A DNA stretch of 64,000 nucleotides from contig NZ_JAEAMR010000008.1 of NCBI RefSeq assembly GCF_015999245.1, forward strand, positions 1-64,000. The letters are read 5' to 3'. Under the pieces are notes generated by a model. That model did not search any database, had not been told where the DNA came from, and saw only the letters and a list, made by a program, of their open reading frames with translations. The position numbers were made by a program, and so were the translations under genes. Positions 1 to 8,559 of this stretch are shown piece by piece (position 1 is the stretch's first letter; each line of letters begins with the position of its first letter). The stretch comes from Streptomyces sp. AV19. GTDB lineage: Bacteria; Actinomycetota; Actinomycetes; Streptomycetales; Streptomycetaceae.

Positions 1-62
1 AACATCACCGGTGACAACAAGCCTGCCTATGTGACAACTATCGTGCTTCGGCTCATCAGGCC

Positions 63-84
63 GCCGAGCCTCTCACGGCTCGGC
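63..84. terminator. Hairpin downstream of tpg
   Basis: An 8-bp perfect stem (GCCGAGCC / GGCTCGGC) with a 6-base loop lies just past the tpg stop codon. On the plus strand it is followed by a short T-rich stretch (gtcttt), so it could end transcription from either side. It most simply closes the tap-tpg operon. Confidence 0.6.
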
Positions 85-89
85 GTCTT

Positions 90-644
90 TCAGAACGAGA
101 CGTCGATGTAGTCGATGTCGGTGAATTCGACTTCCAGCTGATCGGCCCGGCGCCCGCCGTCCTTGAAGTAGATCTCCTGCAGCCCCTCGGCGATGATCGC
201 GCGCATCCGCTGATCGTCGGCGCCCCGTTCCCGGGCGTCGAAGAGGTGGCGGGCGTACTCCGGGGGGAGGTGGATGGTCAGGCGCCGGAGCCGGCCGTCG
301 TCGGTGGTGCCGACCGGTGCGGTGTAGCCGAACCGGGCCCGGGTCTCCACCGTGATCCCGGTGCTGGTGGCGGCCTGCTCGCGCCGGCGCCTGCGCACCT
401 GCGGCTGCCAGCGGGCACGGACGGCGGCGTCGATCCGGTCCACGATCTCCTGCGGCGGGTGTTTGCGGACCCCGCGCCGGTAGCGGTTGACGGAGTCGGC
501 CGTGACACCGATCTCCCGCGCGACCGCCTTGGCCGTCTTCAGATGCTTGATCAGGAACCGGATGCGGGCCTGGACGGACTTGGGCGGCTCGCGGGTGAAC
601 GCCTCCCGGTCGGCCCGGTCGATGGCCTCGTCGATGTCCCCCAC
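90..644 (-). CDS. tpg: Telomere terminal protein Tpg
   Basis: This 184-residue protein matches the size and layout of Streptomyces Tpg, the protein covalently attached to the 5' ends of linear replicons that primes end-patching synthesis. A helix-turn-helix lies at about residues 37-60 (TAKAVAREIGV...SVNRYRRG), followed by a very basic stretch at 76-90. Thr113-Thr114 (VGTTDDGR) sits where the DNA-linked threonine of the S. lividans protein is reported. The gene starts with GTG two bases after the tap stop codon, and its Shine-Dalgarno site (GGGGAG) overlaps the end of tap, so the two are almost certainly translated together. Family recognition is from memory of sequence and operon order; the partner gene makes it firm. 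Confidence 0.88.
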   Translation of the reverse strand: MGDIDEAIDRADREAFTREPPKSVQARIRFLIKHLKTAKAVAREIGVTADSVNRYRRGVRKHPPQEIVDRIDAAVRARWQPQVRRRRREQAATSTGITVETRARFGYTAPVGTTDDGRLRRLTIHLPPEYARHLFDARERGADDQRMRAIIAEGLQEIYFKDGGRRADQLEVEFTDIDYIDVSF

Positions 645-646
645 GG

Positions 647-2773
647 CTACTCCCCTTCGTCCAGCGACGCGTCATGGCCGTCACCCTTGATGTGGCGGGC
701 CGGGTTCAGGCCCTGTTCCATCAGGTCGACCGCCCAGGCCATCTCCTGGACGCCTTCGACCTTCGCCAGGCCCGGGGTGGACCCGAGACGGAAGGCGCCG
801 GGCTGCGGCTTGCCGGAGGCACTGTAGGGCAGGAAGTCCAACGGCGAGCGGCCCGGCGAGGGGTAGACGACGCAGTCGGACAGCACGGCCAGCGGGTACA
901 GGCCGGTCATCTTGGCCATGTTGAGCATCTTGCGGTGCATGTTCACCCGCGCCTTGCTGATGACCGCGGCACGGATGTCCGGGCGCCAGGTCGGACGCTC
1001 CAGGGCCGGCCACCTGTCACCGTCCTTGTAGTGACGGCCCTGCGGGCGCTCGCGGAGCTTGCCGACGCCGCCCTTGACGGTCGCCTTGATGGCGGCGAGG
1101 ACGGCCGCCAGGCCCGGGTCGGCCTGCTTGTGCCGCTCCATCGCCGCGAGGAACCGGTGGTCGTCCAGGTCCTTGGTGACACCCAGATCGGCGAGGGTGT
1201 CGACGTACGCGGTCTTGAGCCGGTCGTGCCACGGGTCCAGGTACGCCCCGGTCTCCCGCCGCAGATATGCCTCGGCCGGGGCGACGTTGTAACCGAGTTC
1301 CTGGGCGTAGGCCACGGTGTGCGTCTGGTACCAGGCCGGACCCGACGGACGCCGCCCGGACGGAGTGAACGGCGACGGGAGGCGCGGGTCCGACTCGACG
1401 TGGGACAAGTCCACCAGCCAGGAACCGGGGACCTTCTTGTCGAACACCGGCCGGGTCACGTGTTCCGGGCCGGACAGGCCGACCACCAGGCGGGACGCGG
1501 CCGCGAGGAACGCCGTGTTCAGGTCGAGCCCGACGGCGAAAGGCAGCAGGCACTCCTCATCGGAGAGCAGGTCGACGTCGCGCACCCACTGGTACGCCTC
1601 CTCGTCCAGGAAACCGTCCGCCCAGCCGGAATTGACGACCACCGGATGCTCCGGGGTGGCCTCCGGCGGAGCCGGATCGACCGGCTCCGTGCCGAGGCTT
1701 CCGGGGTTGCGGCCGGGGACCCACTGGCCGGTCGCACGGTCCTGCACGGCCCGGGTCGGGGGGCGCAGCGCGGTCATCAGCTCCAGGCCCGACACGGCGG
1801 TGGAGCCGCGCGGGGTGATGACGCGCCGGGCGTAGACGCCCAGGGCGCGGGCGATGTCGGCCGGCTCCATCTCCGCGACGCCCGGCCAGGACCGCGTGTC
1901 CAGGGCGTCCCAGGACAGGACGGCGAGCTGCACGCACTGGCGCTGATTGCCCTGCATGGGACGGTAGACGCGCGCCCACGGGCCGAACCCGCGCTGCGTC
2001 AGCTTCCACTTCGCCTTCGCGATCTGCTTGACCACGGGGTGATCGTCGTCCAGGCGCAGGGAACGGCGCTGCTCGCGGCCTTCCAACCGCTCCGGCAGGC
2101 CGAGCTTCACGGCGGCCGCCGCGGTGAGCGCGATCAGCGGGTCGCTGTCGCGGCCGTTGCGGTGCAGGCGCGGCGCGCCGATCCCGGACTCGCCGAGCGT
2201 CCACTCCACCAGCTCCGGAATCGTGGTCGCCGGGCAGTCCAGCACGATGCCGTCGGCGCCGTACCCGGATCCGTCGCCGTCCAGCACCGCCAACGGCCCG
2301 TGCGGGAACGGGCCGTTGGCGACGGCCTGGGCGGCGCGCTTCCTCGCGGGGTGCTGCGGCGTTGTCGCCGGGCGGGCGGCCCGGGGCTCCGTCGGCTGCG
2401 GGGCGGCGGGCGCCTCGACGGCGGCTGCTGTCTCCGTCTCGGGCGCGGGCGGGGCCGGGAGAGCCTCCGGGACCGGCTGCGGCCGCGGTACCGCCGGGGC
2501 GGGGGTGGTGGGGGTGGTATCGGGCTTCGGGAAGCGTGCGGCCCAGCCGTTCAGCAACCGCTGGTACGCCTCCAAGCGCGGCGGCTTCGGCTCGGAACGG
2601 CCGTTCTCCCAGTTCTTCACCGACTGCGTCGACGACTTCAGCGCCTGCGCGAGGCGGGCCTGCGTGATGCCCGCGGCCTCGCGCAGCCGGGCACGCTCGG
2701 CCGGGGGCGGGAGCTGCGGCTCCTCCTCCAGCAGCGCGTCGACGGACGCGAACAGCTCTTCCTCGGTTGCCAT
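647..2773 (-). CDS. tap: Telomere-associated protein Tap
   Basis: This protein of about 708 residues is Tap, which binds the single-stranded telomere overhang and recruits Tpg to the ends of linear replicons. An XRE-type helix-turn-helix lies near residues 30-55 (LREAAGITQARLAQAL..STQSVKNWENGR). A Pro/Ala-rich linker follows at about 80-150, then a large conserved globular region. The ATG at 2773 has a strong GGAGG site 8 bases upstream; an in-frame ATG at 2797 would add eight residues and has a poorer site. The gene is the first of a two-gene operon with tpg. Tap and Tpg together are diagnostic of a replicon with protein-capped ends. Confidence 0.87.
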   Translation of the reverse strand: MATEEELFASVDALLEEEPQLPPPAERARLREAAGITQARLAQALKSSTQSVKNWENGRSEPKPPRLEAYQRLLNGWAARFPKPDTTPTTPAPAVPRPQPVPEALPAPPAPETETAAAVEAPAAPQPTEPRAARPATTPQHPARKRAAQAVANGPFPHGPLAVLDGDGSGYGADGIVLDCPATTIPELVEWTLGESGIGAPRLHRNGRDSDPLIALTAAAAVKLGLPERLEGREQRRSLRLDDDHPVVKQIAKAKWKLTQRGFGPWARVYRPMQGNQRQCVQLAVLSWDALDTRSWPGVAEMEPADIARALGVYARRVITPRGSTAVSGLELMTALRPPTRAVQDRATGQWVPGRNPGSLGTEPVDPAPPEATPEHPVVVNSGWADGFLDEEAYQWVRDVDLLSDEECLLPFAVGLDLNTAFLAAASRLVVGLSGPEHVTRPVFDKKVPGSWLVDLSHVESDPRLPSPFTPSGRRPSGPAWYQTHTVAYAQELGYNVAPAEAYLRRETGAYLDPWHDRLKTAYVDTLADLGVTKDLDDHRFLAAMERHKQADPGLAAVLAAIKATVKGGVGKLRERPQGRHYKDGDRWPALERPTWRPDIRAAVISKARVNMHRKMLNMAKMTGLYPLAVLSDCVVYPSPGRSPLDFLPYSASGKPQPGAFRLGSTPGLAKVEGVQEMAWAVDLMEQGLNPARHIKGDGHDASLDEGE

Positions 2774-2818
2774 GTCCCTTACCTCCACCTTGGACATTAG
2801 CAGCCTTTACCCTCGGGT

Positions 2819-3103
2819 TTAACCCACGCTTTTAACCCGATTGAATGCCCGTGACGGGGCACTGTGGAGCTTGCGCGCCAGCCGGACGATCACCAGGGCG
2901 ACGGTCGCGGCGATGACCGTGAGCACGATGGTCATCGCCTCGCCGAGGCCGAACACCGCCCCGGAGTTGCGCATCACCCGCAGTTCCGGCCAGGAACCGA
3001 GCAGTTTCACGGAGGCGCGGTTCTCCGGCTCCGCGACCACGGCCAGCTCGCTGTACAGGTAGACGGAGACCGCCACGGCCAGCAGTGTGGTCCGCGCCCG
3101 CAT
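2819..3103 (-). pseudogene. Truncated lspA (signal peptidase II) remnant
   Basis: The reading frame encodes the N-terminal half of a lipoprotein signal peptidase: a first membrane segment (TTLLAVAVSVYLYSELA), the conserved motif RNSGAVFGLGEA and a second membrane segment ending in ARKLHS. It then runs into unrelated sequence and stops. The later membrane segments and both catalytic aspartates (the usual NxxDR and FNxAD motifs) are missing, so it cannot be an active peptidase. It lies immediately upstream of tap in the same orientation, with only about 45 bases between. It looks like a gene cut by a rearrangement that joined the tap-tpg unit to other DNA. Confidence 0.75.
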
Positions 3104-3278
3104 CAGCAGGATCGAGCGGCCTCGCGGATCCGGCCACCGCGCTTCGTCGAACGGTTCGGCACGGAGCGGGAGTTCGCCGCCCCCCTTGATCGGCCGCCCG
3201 CGCCACCGGTCTTCCGCCCGGGCGGCCGAAGTCTGCGGGAGGACGCGGCGCACGACGCGCCGACGCAGCCCCCGCGGT

Positions 3279-3803
3279 TCAGCCGACCTTCAGATGCGTG
3301 ACGGCCGTGGTGTGCCGCAGGCCCCCGGCGAGGACGCAGTCCGTCGGGAGGCTTCCGGGGATCGTCCGGATCGCCTTCTCCGCGGCGGAGCCCTTGCCTC
3401 GTCCCTCGGTCACCACGCCGTGGAGCGTCGCGACGTTGAAGCCCAGGACACGGGTGGAGGTGCCAGCCTTGTACACGATCACCGATGTGCTGCCGTCGCT
3501 GTAACGCAGCTTCTCCACCGACTGGTTGGAGGCGAACAGCAGGCACGTTCCCGGTGTGGTGCCCTCGGTGTGGTACGGGGCCGTGACGACGTGTCCCGAG
3601 GGGTCGGTGCAGCGGTAGGTGCCGTCGACGGTCACGGAGGTGGGCTCGGAGGACAGGCCCAGTCCGCCGTAGGTGATGCTCTCGTGGCCCGTGCAGTCGA
3701 AGGGCGACGGGTGGCCCGCCTGTGCGGTCGGCGCCCACGCGGTCGTCGCGGCTACCAGGGCGATGGCGGACAGGACAGCTCTCGTACCGCGTCTGCGGGT
3801 CAA
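3279..3803 (-). CDS. Secreted protein of unknown function
   Basis: About 174 residues are encoded from a TTG start at 3803, which is preceded by a good GAGGGGGA ribosome site; longer starts have none. The N-terminus is a classic signal peptide: twin arginines in TRRRGTRA, then a hydrophobic core, then a likely cleavage after ...APTAQA near residue 29. The mature part has four cysteines (in FDCTGH, YRCTD, GTCLL and TDCVL), suggesting two disulphides in an exported protein. I do not recognise the family. It stands between the lspA remnant and an unrelated minus-strand gene. Confidence 0.65.
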   Translation of the reverse strand: MTRRRGTRAVLSAIALVAATTAWAPTAQAGHPSPFDCTGHESITYGGLGLSSEPTSVTVDGTYRCTDPSGHVVTAPYHTEGTTPGTCLLFASNQSVEKLRYSDGSTSVIVYKAGTSTRVLGFNVATLHGVVTEGRGKGSAAEKAIRTIPGSLPTDCVLAGGLRHTTAVTHLKVG

Positions 3804-4004
3804 CGGGTCCCCCTCGTTTGCTCGGTGGCCGAGGCCGGCGCCTTGCGAAACCTTGGCTACCCCTGGGAACCGCCCGCTCCACCGCTTGTCGCCGGCCGCC
3901 CGAAGCACCGCTCACCGCAGCGCGGGTTCACACGTCTTCCGCGCCCGGCGCATCACCCGCCGCTTCACGCCCCGGGAACCCCCAGCGCGTCCGGGCCGGC
4001 CGTT

Positions 4005-4553
4005 TCACAGCCAGCTGACGCGGGCGTCCGTGATGTCCTCCTCGGCCCGGCCGGCGGGCGGACGGGCCAGCTCTCCCTTGGCCACGCCGTCGAGCAGCCT
4101 CCGTACCGCCGCCATGATGTCGGGGACGGCGTCGCGGAGGTCGGCGGCGTCGTCCGGACCCGCCTCGGAGGCCGGGACGCCGGCCTCCGCCAGGAGGGTG
4201 TCGAGGTCCGCCAGCCTGCCGGCCACCCAGCCCAGCGGCGCGGCGGAGAGTTCGTCGGCGAAGACGCGCTCGCCGGGCTCCCAGCCGTCGAACCCCGGGT
4301 GGTGGTGCGCCCGGTCCAGGCTCCCGGACGGGCCCGCCGCGGACTCCAGGAGGTCGGCGCGCCACACCGGGCGGTCGATCACGACGGGCCGGGACGCGTA
4401 GATGCTTCCCGGCAGCTCCCCGGGCCGCAGGACGCGGACCTCCAGGCGCACTCCCCGTTCGGCGCCCTCCTGCCCCGGGATCGGGTCGGGGTCCACGAAG
4501 TACAGGTCGCTCGCCACCACGCCGATCCGCTCGAAGCCGAAGGCGTACAGCAT
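4005..4553 (-). CDS. Conserved hypothetical protein
   Basis: About 182 residues from an ATG at 4553 with GGAGG just upstream. The N-terminus (MLYAFGFERIGVVASDLYFVDP) and the charged, Pro/Gly-rich composition look like an actinobacterial cytoplasmic protein. No signal peptide, membrane segment or catalytic motif is visible. The central part reads like a small beta-rich fold (VRLEVRVL...SIYASRPVVIDRPVWRADL), and the C-terminal half is helical. Function unknown. It is followed downstream by the secreted-protein gene, with about 200 bases between them. Confidence 0.7.
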   Translation of the reverse strand: MLYAFGFERIGVVASDLYFVDPDPIPGQEGAERGVRLEVRVLRPGELPGSIYASRPVVIDRPVWRADLLESAAGPSGSLDRAHHHPGFDGWEPGERVFADELSAAPLGWVAGRLADLDTLLAEAGVPASEAGPDDAADLRDAVPDIMAAVRRLLDGVAKGELARPPAGRAEEDITDARVSWL

Positions 4554-4689
4554 GTGTCCTCCCGGGTGTCCCGACGGAACCGCCGTTCCCAGGGTGGGGC
4601 GATGCGCGCTGGTGCGCCAGAGGGTCCCCACGGCTGGCCGAATTCGTTCGACCCGGCCTGACCGAGGACGAACGCGCGGTCTTCACCGC

Positions 4690-4782
4690 TCGAGAGCCGT
4701 GGGCGGGCATCACTTCGTGGCCACCGAGCGGCCGGCCGACGCGGCCGCGGACATGCGCGCGTTCTTCGCCAGGGCCCGCTGA
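4690..4782 (+). pseudogene. Alpha/beta-hydrolase C-terminal scrap
   Basis: The last ~30 codons read GGHHFVATERPADAAADMRAFFARAR and stop. That is the usual end of an epoxide-hydrolase or haloalkane-dehalogenase-like protein: catalytic His followed by the final helix. No nucleophile domain is present upstream in any frame. It is a remnant at best. Confidence 0.4.
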
Positions 4783-4923
4783 GCCGGGCGCGGTCGACGG
4801 TCCGAGGCCGGACAGCCGAGTGCCGGGTGGGGCGGCACGGCCTGGAGCGGCCGGTGTGCGTTTGCGGGCTTCCCGTCGGCGGCCCAGCCTGGTGGTGAGG
4901 CATTCGTGTGAGGGGATCCGCTC

Positions 4924-4992
4924 ATGGCCCTCCTCCGAGGGAAAACCGTGCTGGTCACCGGTTCGTCCAGAGGAATCGGCGCACCGGGGTGA
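4924..4992 (+). pseudogene. N-terminal stub of an SDR dehydrogenase
   Basis: An ATG opens a 22-codon frame (MALLRGKTVLVTGSSRGIGAPG) and then stops. It contains the first strand and glycine-rich NAD(P) loop TGSSRGIG of a short-chain dehydrogenase, but nothing more. It precedes a complete SDR gene by about 250 bases but is a different sequence, so it is a leftover of another SDR rather than a misread start. Confidence 0.6.
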
Positions 4993-5240
4993 CCGTGGTG
5001 CCCGTGTTCGGCGTTGCCGACCGTGCGCCGGGACGGACGGGACCGGTTCCGGTGTCGTGTTCCCACGTCCGCGGGCCGTCCGGCCGCCGCCTCGGGCCAC
5101 CGGCTCCCCGAGGCCGGGACGACAGCCCTCCGGACCACGCGCGGAGCCGGCTCCGCACCACTTCGTACCGATCCCGCAGGAAAGTTCCGCATCGACCGGC
5201 GGCCGCGTTCCGCGGCGCGACGCGGTGAGGAGGAAAGACC

Positions 5241-6002
5241 GTGACCGGTGTACTGAACGGCAGGACCGCCATCGTGACGGGCGCGTCCGCCAACCTGGGA
5301 CAGAAGTTCGCCACCGTGCTCGCCCGCGACGGCGCCGACGTGATGGTCCACTACAACAGCGACCACAAGCGCGAGCAGGCCGGGCAAGTCGCCGAGGAGC
5401 TCGGCGGGTTGGGCGTGAAGGCCGCCACCTGGCAGGGGGACCTGACGCACGTGGACCAGGTCACCGCCCTGGTGGACGCGACCCTCGGGCAGTTCGGGCG
5501 GTGGGACATCCTCGTCAACACGGCCGGGATGATCGTCCGCAAGCCCATCGCGGAGTTCACCGAGGACGAGTGGGAGCGGATGTTCGCGGTCAACGCGAAG
5601 ATTCCGTTCTTCCTGATGCGGGAGGCGGCCACGAAGATGGCCGACCACGGCCGGATCCTCAACCTCATCACGACGATCGTGGCGGTCACGGCCCCGACGT
5701 ACGGCGGCTACGCGGGCAGCAAGAGCCCCGTGGAGCACTACACCAAGTCGCTCGCCAAGGAGATCGGAGGCCGCGGCATCACCGTCAACTGCGTGGCTCC
5801 CGGTCCGCTGAAGACCAGCTTCTTCTACCCGGCCGAGACGGACGAGAACATCGCCTGGCTCAAGAGCATGAGTGTCAACGGCGACATCGGCGACCCCGAC
5901 GACATCGTCCCCGTCGTCCGGTTCCTCGCCTCGCCCGAGGCGAAGTGGATCACCGCGCAGACCGTGTACGCCAACGGCGGCCTGGTCGGCACCGCCAGCT
6001 GA
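5241..6002 (+). CDS. Short-chain dehydrogenase/reductase
   Basis: A complete 253-residue classical SDR starting at GTG with GGAGGAAAG upstream. The cofactor loop is TGASANLG (residues 13-20), where the usual arginine after the second residue is absent. The NTAG segment stands in place of the NNAG motif near residue 91, and the catalytic Tyr-x3-Lys is YAGSK. The C-terminal PGPLKTSFF loop and the ...YANGG end are typical of FabG-like reductases. The next gene, an amidohydrolase, starts 38 bases later with its own ribosome site, so the two form an operon. They may act on one small oxidised metabolite; the substrate is unknown. Confidence 0.88.
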   Translation: MTGVLNGRTAIVTGASANLGQKFATVLARDGADVMVHYNSDHKREQAGQVAEELGGLGVKAATWQGDLTHVDQVTALVDATLGQFGRWDILVNTAGMIVRKPIAEFTEDEWERMFAVNAKIPFFLMREAATKMADHGRILNLITTIVAVTAPTYGGYAGSKSPVEHYTKSLAKEIGGRGITVNCVAPGPLKTSFFYPAETDENIAWLKSMSVNGDIGDPDDIVPVVRFLASPEAKWITAQTVYANGGLVGTAS

Positions 6003-6040
6003 CGGCCCGAGTCGCCACCGCCGGTCGAAGGAGACGTCCC

Positions 6041-7000
6041 ATGCGCATCGACGTCCACGCCCATGTGTGGACCGAGGAGTACCTCGACCTCCTCAAGGGG
6101 TACGGGAAGACCGACACCGCCTTCCATCGCGGCATGGGGGCGGGGCTCGGCGAGCAGGAGATCGAGGCGCGGTTCGCGCTCATGGACTCGGCGGGCGTCA
6201 CCCGGCAGGTGCTCTCGGCCGCTCCGCAGTCGCCGCACTTCGCCGACGCGCGTCACGCGCTGCACGCGGCGCGGTTCGTCAACGACCAGTACGCCGAGAC
6301 CGTGACGCACTGGCCGGAGCGGTTCCAGGCGTTCGCCTCCCTGCCCTTTCCCCACACCGACCTGGTGCTGGAGGAACTCGCCCGGGCGCTGGACGAACTG
6401 GGCCTGCACGGGGCGTGCGTGACCACCTCGGTCCTGGGCAGGTCCCTCGCCGACCCCGCCTTCGCGCCCGTCCTCGCCGAACTCGACCGCCGCGGCGCGG
6501 TCCTGTACATCCATCCCGCCGGGTGCGGCGCCGGCAGCCCGCTCGTCACGGACTTCCACCTGACCTGGTCCGTGGGCGCGCCTCTGGAGGACACCGTCGC
6601 CGTCGCCCACCTGATACGGGCCGGGATCCCCGGCCGGTTCCCCCGCGTCAGATTCGTCGCCTCCCACCTGGGCGGGGCGCTGCCGATGCTGCTCCAGCGC
6701 ATGGACAACCAGTACGCCTGGGAGTGGCAAGCCCCCGACGTCCCCGAGAAGCCCAGCGCGACGGCCCGTCGCCTGTGGTACGACAGCGTCGGCCACGGGC
6801 ACGCTCCCGCGCTGTGGGCGGCGGTGGAGTCCCTCGGCGCCGACCGGATCGTCCTGGGCACCGACTTCCCCTACGAGAACGGGGACCTCTTCCGCACCGC
6901 CGTCGCCTACATCCAGGACTCCGGCCTCCCGCCGGGCCAGGCGGCGAAGATCCTGGACGTGAACGCTCCGGCGCTGCTCGGCCTGACCGTCCCCGGGTGA
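6041..7000 (+). CDS. Amidohydrolase 2 / ACMSD-like metal hydrolase
   Basis: A 319-residue TIM-barrel amidohydrolase with an AAGGAG site before its ATG. The metal-binding HxH is at residues 6-8 (DVHAHVW), the strand-end histidines appear in YIHPAG and ASHLGG, and the conserved aspartate is in GTDFPYE near the C-terminus. This layout matches the aminocarboxymuconate-semialdehyde decarboxylase branch, which decarboxylates or hydrolyses ring-cleavage products and related acids using one zinc. It follows the SDR gene in an operon, suggesting catabolism of a small aromatic or keto acid. The exact reaction cannot be told. Confidence 0.85.
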   Translation: MRIDVHAHVWTEEYLDLLKGYGKTDTAFHRGMGAGLGEQEIEARFALMDSAGVTRQVLSAAPQSPHFADARHALHAARFVNDQYAETVTHWPERFQAFASLPFPHTDLVLEELARALDELGLHGACVTTSVLGRSLADPAFAPVLAELDRRGAVLYIHPAGCGAGSPLVTDFHLTWSVGAPLEDTVAVAHLIRAGIPGRFPRVRFVASHLGGALPMLLQRMDNQYAWEWQAPDVPEKPSATARRLWYDSVGHGHAPALWAAVESLGADRIVLGTDFPYENGDLFRTAVAYIQDSGLPPGQAAKILDVNAPALLGLTVPG

Positions 7001-7013
7001 CGGGTCAGTGGGG

Positions 7014-7540
7014 TCAGTGGCCGGGGTCGTCGCGCAGTGCCTGCGCGTATCCGGCCAAGGACCGGTTGTAGCGGGGCAGGTGCCTGGACAGGGCGTTCAG
7101 CGCCAGGGCGACGGCCTCGCGCTCCCGCCCGCTGTCCGCCAGCGCCAGAGCGAGGAACGCGTCGACGGCGTCGCCCAGGCCCGCCGTGGCCTCGTCCAGC
7201 GAGGCGGGGTCCGCCTCGCGCTCGGCCGAGAGCAGGGCGACGCTCCGGCCGGCCCGGCCGAGGTTGCGGAGGGTGCTGGCCAGTTGGATGACGGCGCGGC
7301 GACGGCGGTAGCCGGTCAGGCCCGCCTGGAGCGCCTGCCGGTACAGGGGCGCCGCCGCGTGGGGTTCACCGGTGCTGTCGTTCGCCGATGCGAGCTCGAA
7401 GAGCGCGACGGGGTGCCGGCCGGCAGCTCGGCGGCCAGTTCCTCCATCAACGCGCGGAAGCCCTCCGGCCGGTGGTCGTCCAGGCCGGCCCAGAGGGCGG
7501 CTGCTCGGCGCTCCCAGTCCGGGGGCGGTGGTGTCGTCAT
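7014..7540 (-). pseudogene. TPR-repeat protein, frameshifted
   Basis: The gene starts normally (MTTPPPPDWERRAAALWAG...EELAAELPAG) and its continuation is found in another frame (HPVALFELASANDSTGEPHAAAPLYRQAL...). The join is near 7411-7422. Put together it gives about 175 residues of the small TPR protein family common in actinobacteria, with helical repeats such as PLYRQALQAGL and RRRAVIQLASTLRNLG. One missing base in a G/C-rich run would explain it, so this is either a true pseudogene or a sequencing error. The start codon overlaps the stop of the small frame upstream (ATGA), hinting at an operon. Confidence 0.7.
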
Positions 7541-7848
7541 GTCTCATCTTCTCCCGGGTCCGGCCGCCCGTGCGGTCCGGGCTGTTTCGTCGGCACCGGC
7601 TCGACGAAGACGTCGTCGCAGCCGCCGCAGCCCATCCGGACGGCCGGCTCCAGGCCGTGCAGAGCATGGGCCGGTCCGGTCTCCCGCGCCGGCTCGGTAC
7701 GGATCGTCTCCGCGCGATCCGGCTCCGGGAAGCACCGGAGCACGTCTTCCTCGTGGACGGATCGGCTTGGCGGAGATCCGGTCGGCGGGCGTCTCCCACC
7801 AGCCCCCGCGGAACTGCTCGGTGACAGGCCTGCGTTCCCGCGTCCCAA
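7537..7848 (-). CDS. Small uncertain frame upstream of the TPR gene
   Basis: The C-terminal ~70 codons (EEDVLRCFPEPDRAETIRTEPAR...MGCGGCDDVFVEPVP) look like real protein and end in a 4-base overlap with the TPR gene start. The N-terminal part looks like out-of-frame sequence, and no clear ribosome site marks a start. The CGGC motif could bind a metal. I do not recognise a family. It may be a decayed gene; the neighbouring frame carries another plausible stretch (EQFRGGWWETPADRISAK), which suggests a frameshift here too. Confidence 0.35.
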   Translation of the reverse strand: MGRGNAGLSPSSSAGAGGRRPPTGSPPSRSVHEEDVLRCFPEPDRAETIRTEPARETGPAHALHGLEPAVRMGCGGCDDVFVEPVPTKQPGPHGRPDPGEDET

Positions 7849-7887
7849 GCCCCTGGAGGCGGTGGTTTGCCGTCCGATCCGTCCGGC

Positions 7888-8559
7888 TCATTCCTCACAG
7901 GACACGGCAGTCGCCTCCGCCAGCCGGCTCACAATCTCCTCGGTGCGCAGGACGAGCGCGAATCCCTTGCGCAGCACTGCAAGTTCCGGTTCCTGGCGGG
8001 ACTCGTCGTCGGTGGCCGTGGCGTCGGCGCCGAACACGACGTGGTAGCCGCGCTCGTAGGCCTGCCGGGCCGTGGTACCGCAGCAGTAGTTGGTGAGCGT
8101 TCCGGTGATGATGACCGTGTCCCGGCCGAGGTTGCGCAGGATCGTGTCGAGAGGCGTGTCGTAGAAGGCGCCGTATGACGGTTTGCGGATGAGGATCTCG
8201 TCACTGCGGTGGCCCATCTCGTCCCACACCTCCGCCGGTGCCGGCCGGCGCCACTCCGTGTCGGCGTGCGGCAGGTGGCGCAGGGCGTGGGGGCGGTCCG
8301 GGCCGAGGTGCGTGTCGTCGAAGACGGTCCGGATCACCGGGACGTCCAGCTCCCGGCAGTGGTTGACGAGCCCGCGCAGCCGGGGCGCCATCCTGGTCGC
8401 GGCGGGCACCCAGTACGGGCTCCGGCCCGGGCGCACGAACTCGTCCTGCATGTCGATGACCAGCAACGCCGCACGGTCGGGACGGACCGGGAACAAGGCC
8501 CGTCCCTCCGCGTAGGCGGCTCTCGCCCTCCGGGTCACCCACTCCTCCGTGTACGGCAC
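7888..8559 (-). CDS. Isochorismatase-like cysteine hydrolase
   Basis: A 223-residue cysteine hydrolase from a GTG start with GGGGGAGA upstream. The three catalytic residues are visible: Asp in LLVIDMQDEF (near residue 36), Lys in LIRKPSYGAF and Cys in TNYCCGTTAR. The family cleaves amide, ether or vinyl-ether bonds in small molecules (isochorismate, nicotinamide, N-carbamoyl compounds). The substrate cannot be assigned; no salicylate or siderophore genes are nearby. It is of usual family length and appears intact and monocistronic. Confidence 0.88.
   Translation of the reverse strand: MPYTEEWVTRRARAAYAEGRALFPVRPDRAALLVIDMQDEFVRPGRSPYWVPAATRMAPRLRGLVNHCRELDVPVIRTVFDDTHLGPDRPHALRHLPHADTEWRRPAPAEVWDEMGHRSDEILIRKPSYGAFYDTPLDTILRNLGRDTVIITGTLTNYCCGTTARQAYERGYHVVFGADATATDDESRQEPELAVLRKGFALVLRTEEIVSRLAEATAVSCEE

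Noticed and set aside
1..62. Telomere palindromes at the window start
   Set aside because: The first 60 bases lack the dense hairpin palindromes of Streptomyces telomeres, so the end is not in this window.
674..2800. Long plus-strand frame of about 700 codons over tap
   Set aside because: It mirrors tap in a very GC-rich sequence, has Arg/Gly/Val-rich low-quality protein, and tap carries recognisable motifs and a ribosome site.
4924..6002. One long SDR starting at 4924
   Set aside because: The first frame stops at 4992 and its glycine loop is repeated by the complete SDR at 5241, so they are two genes.
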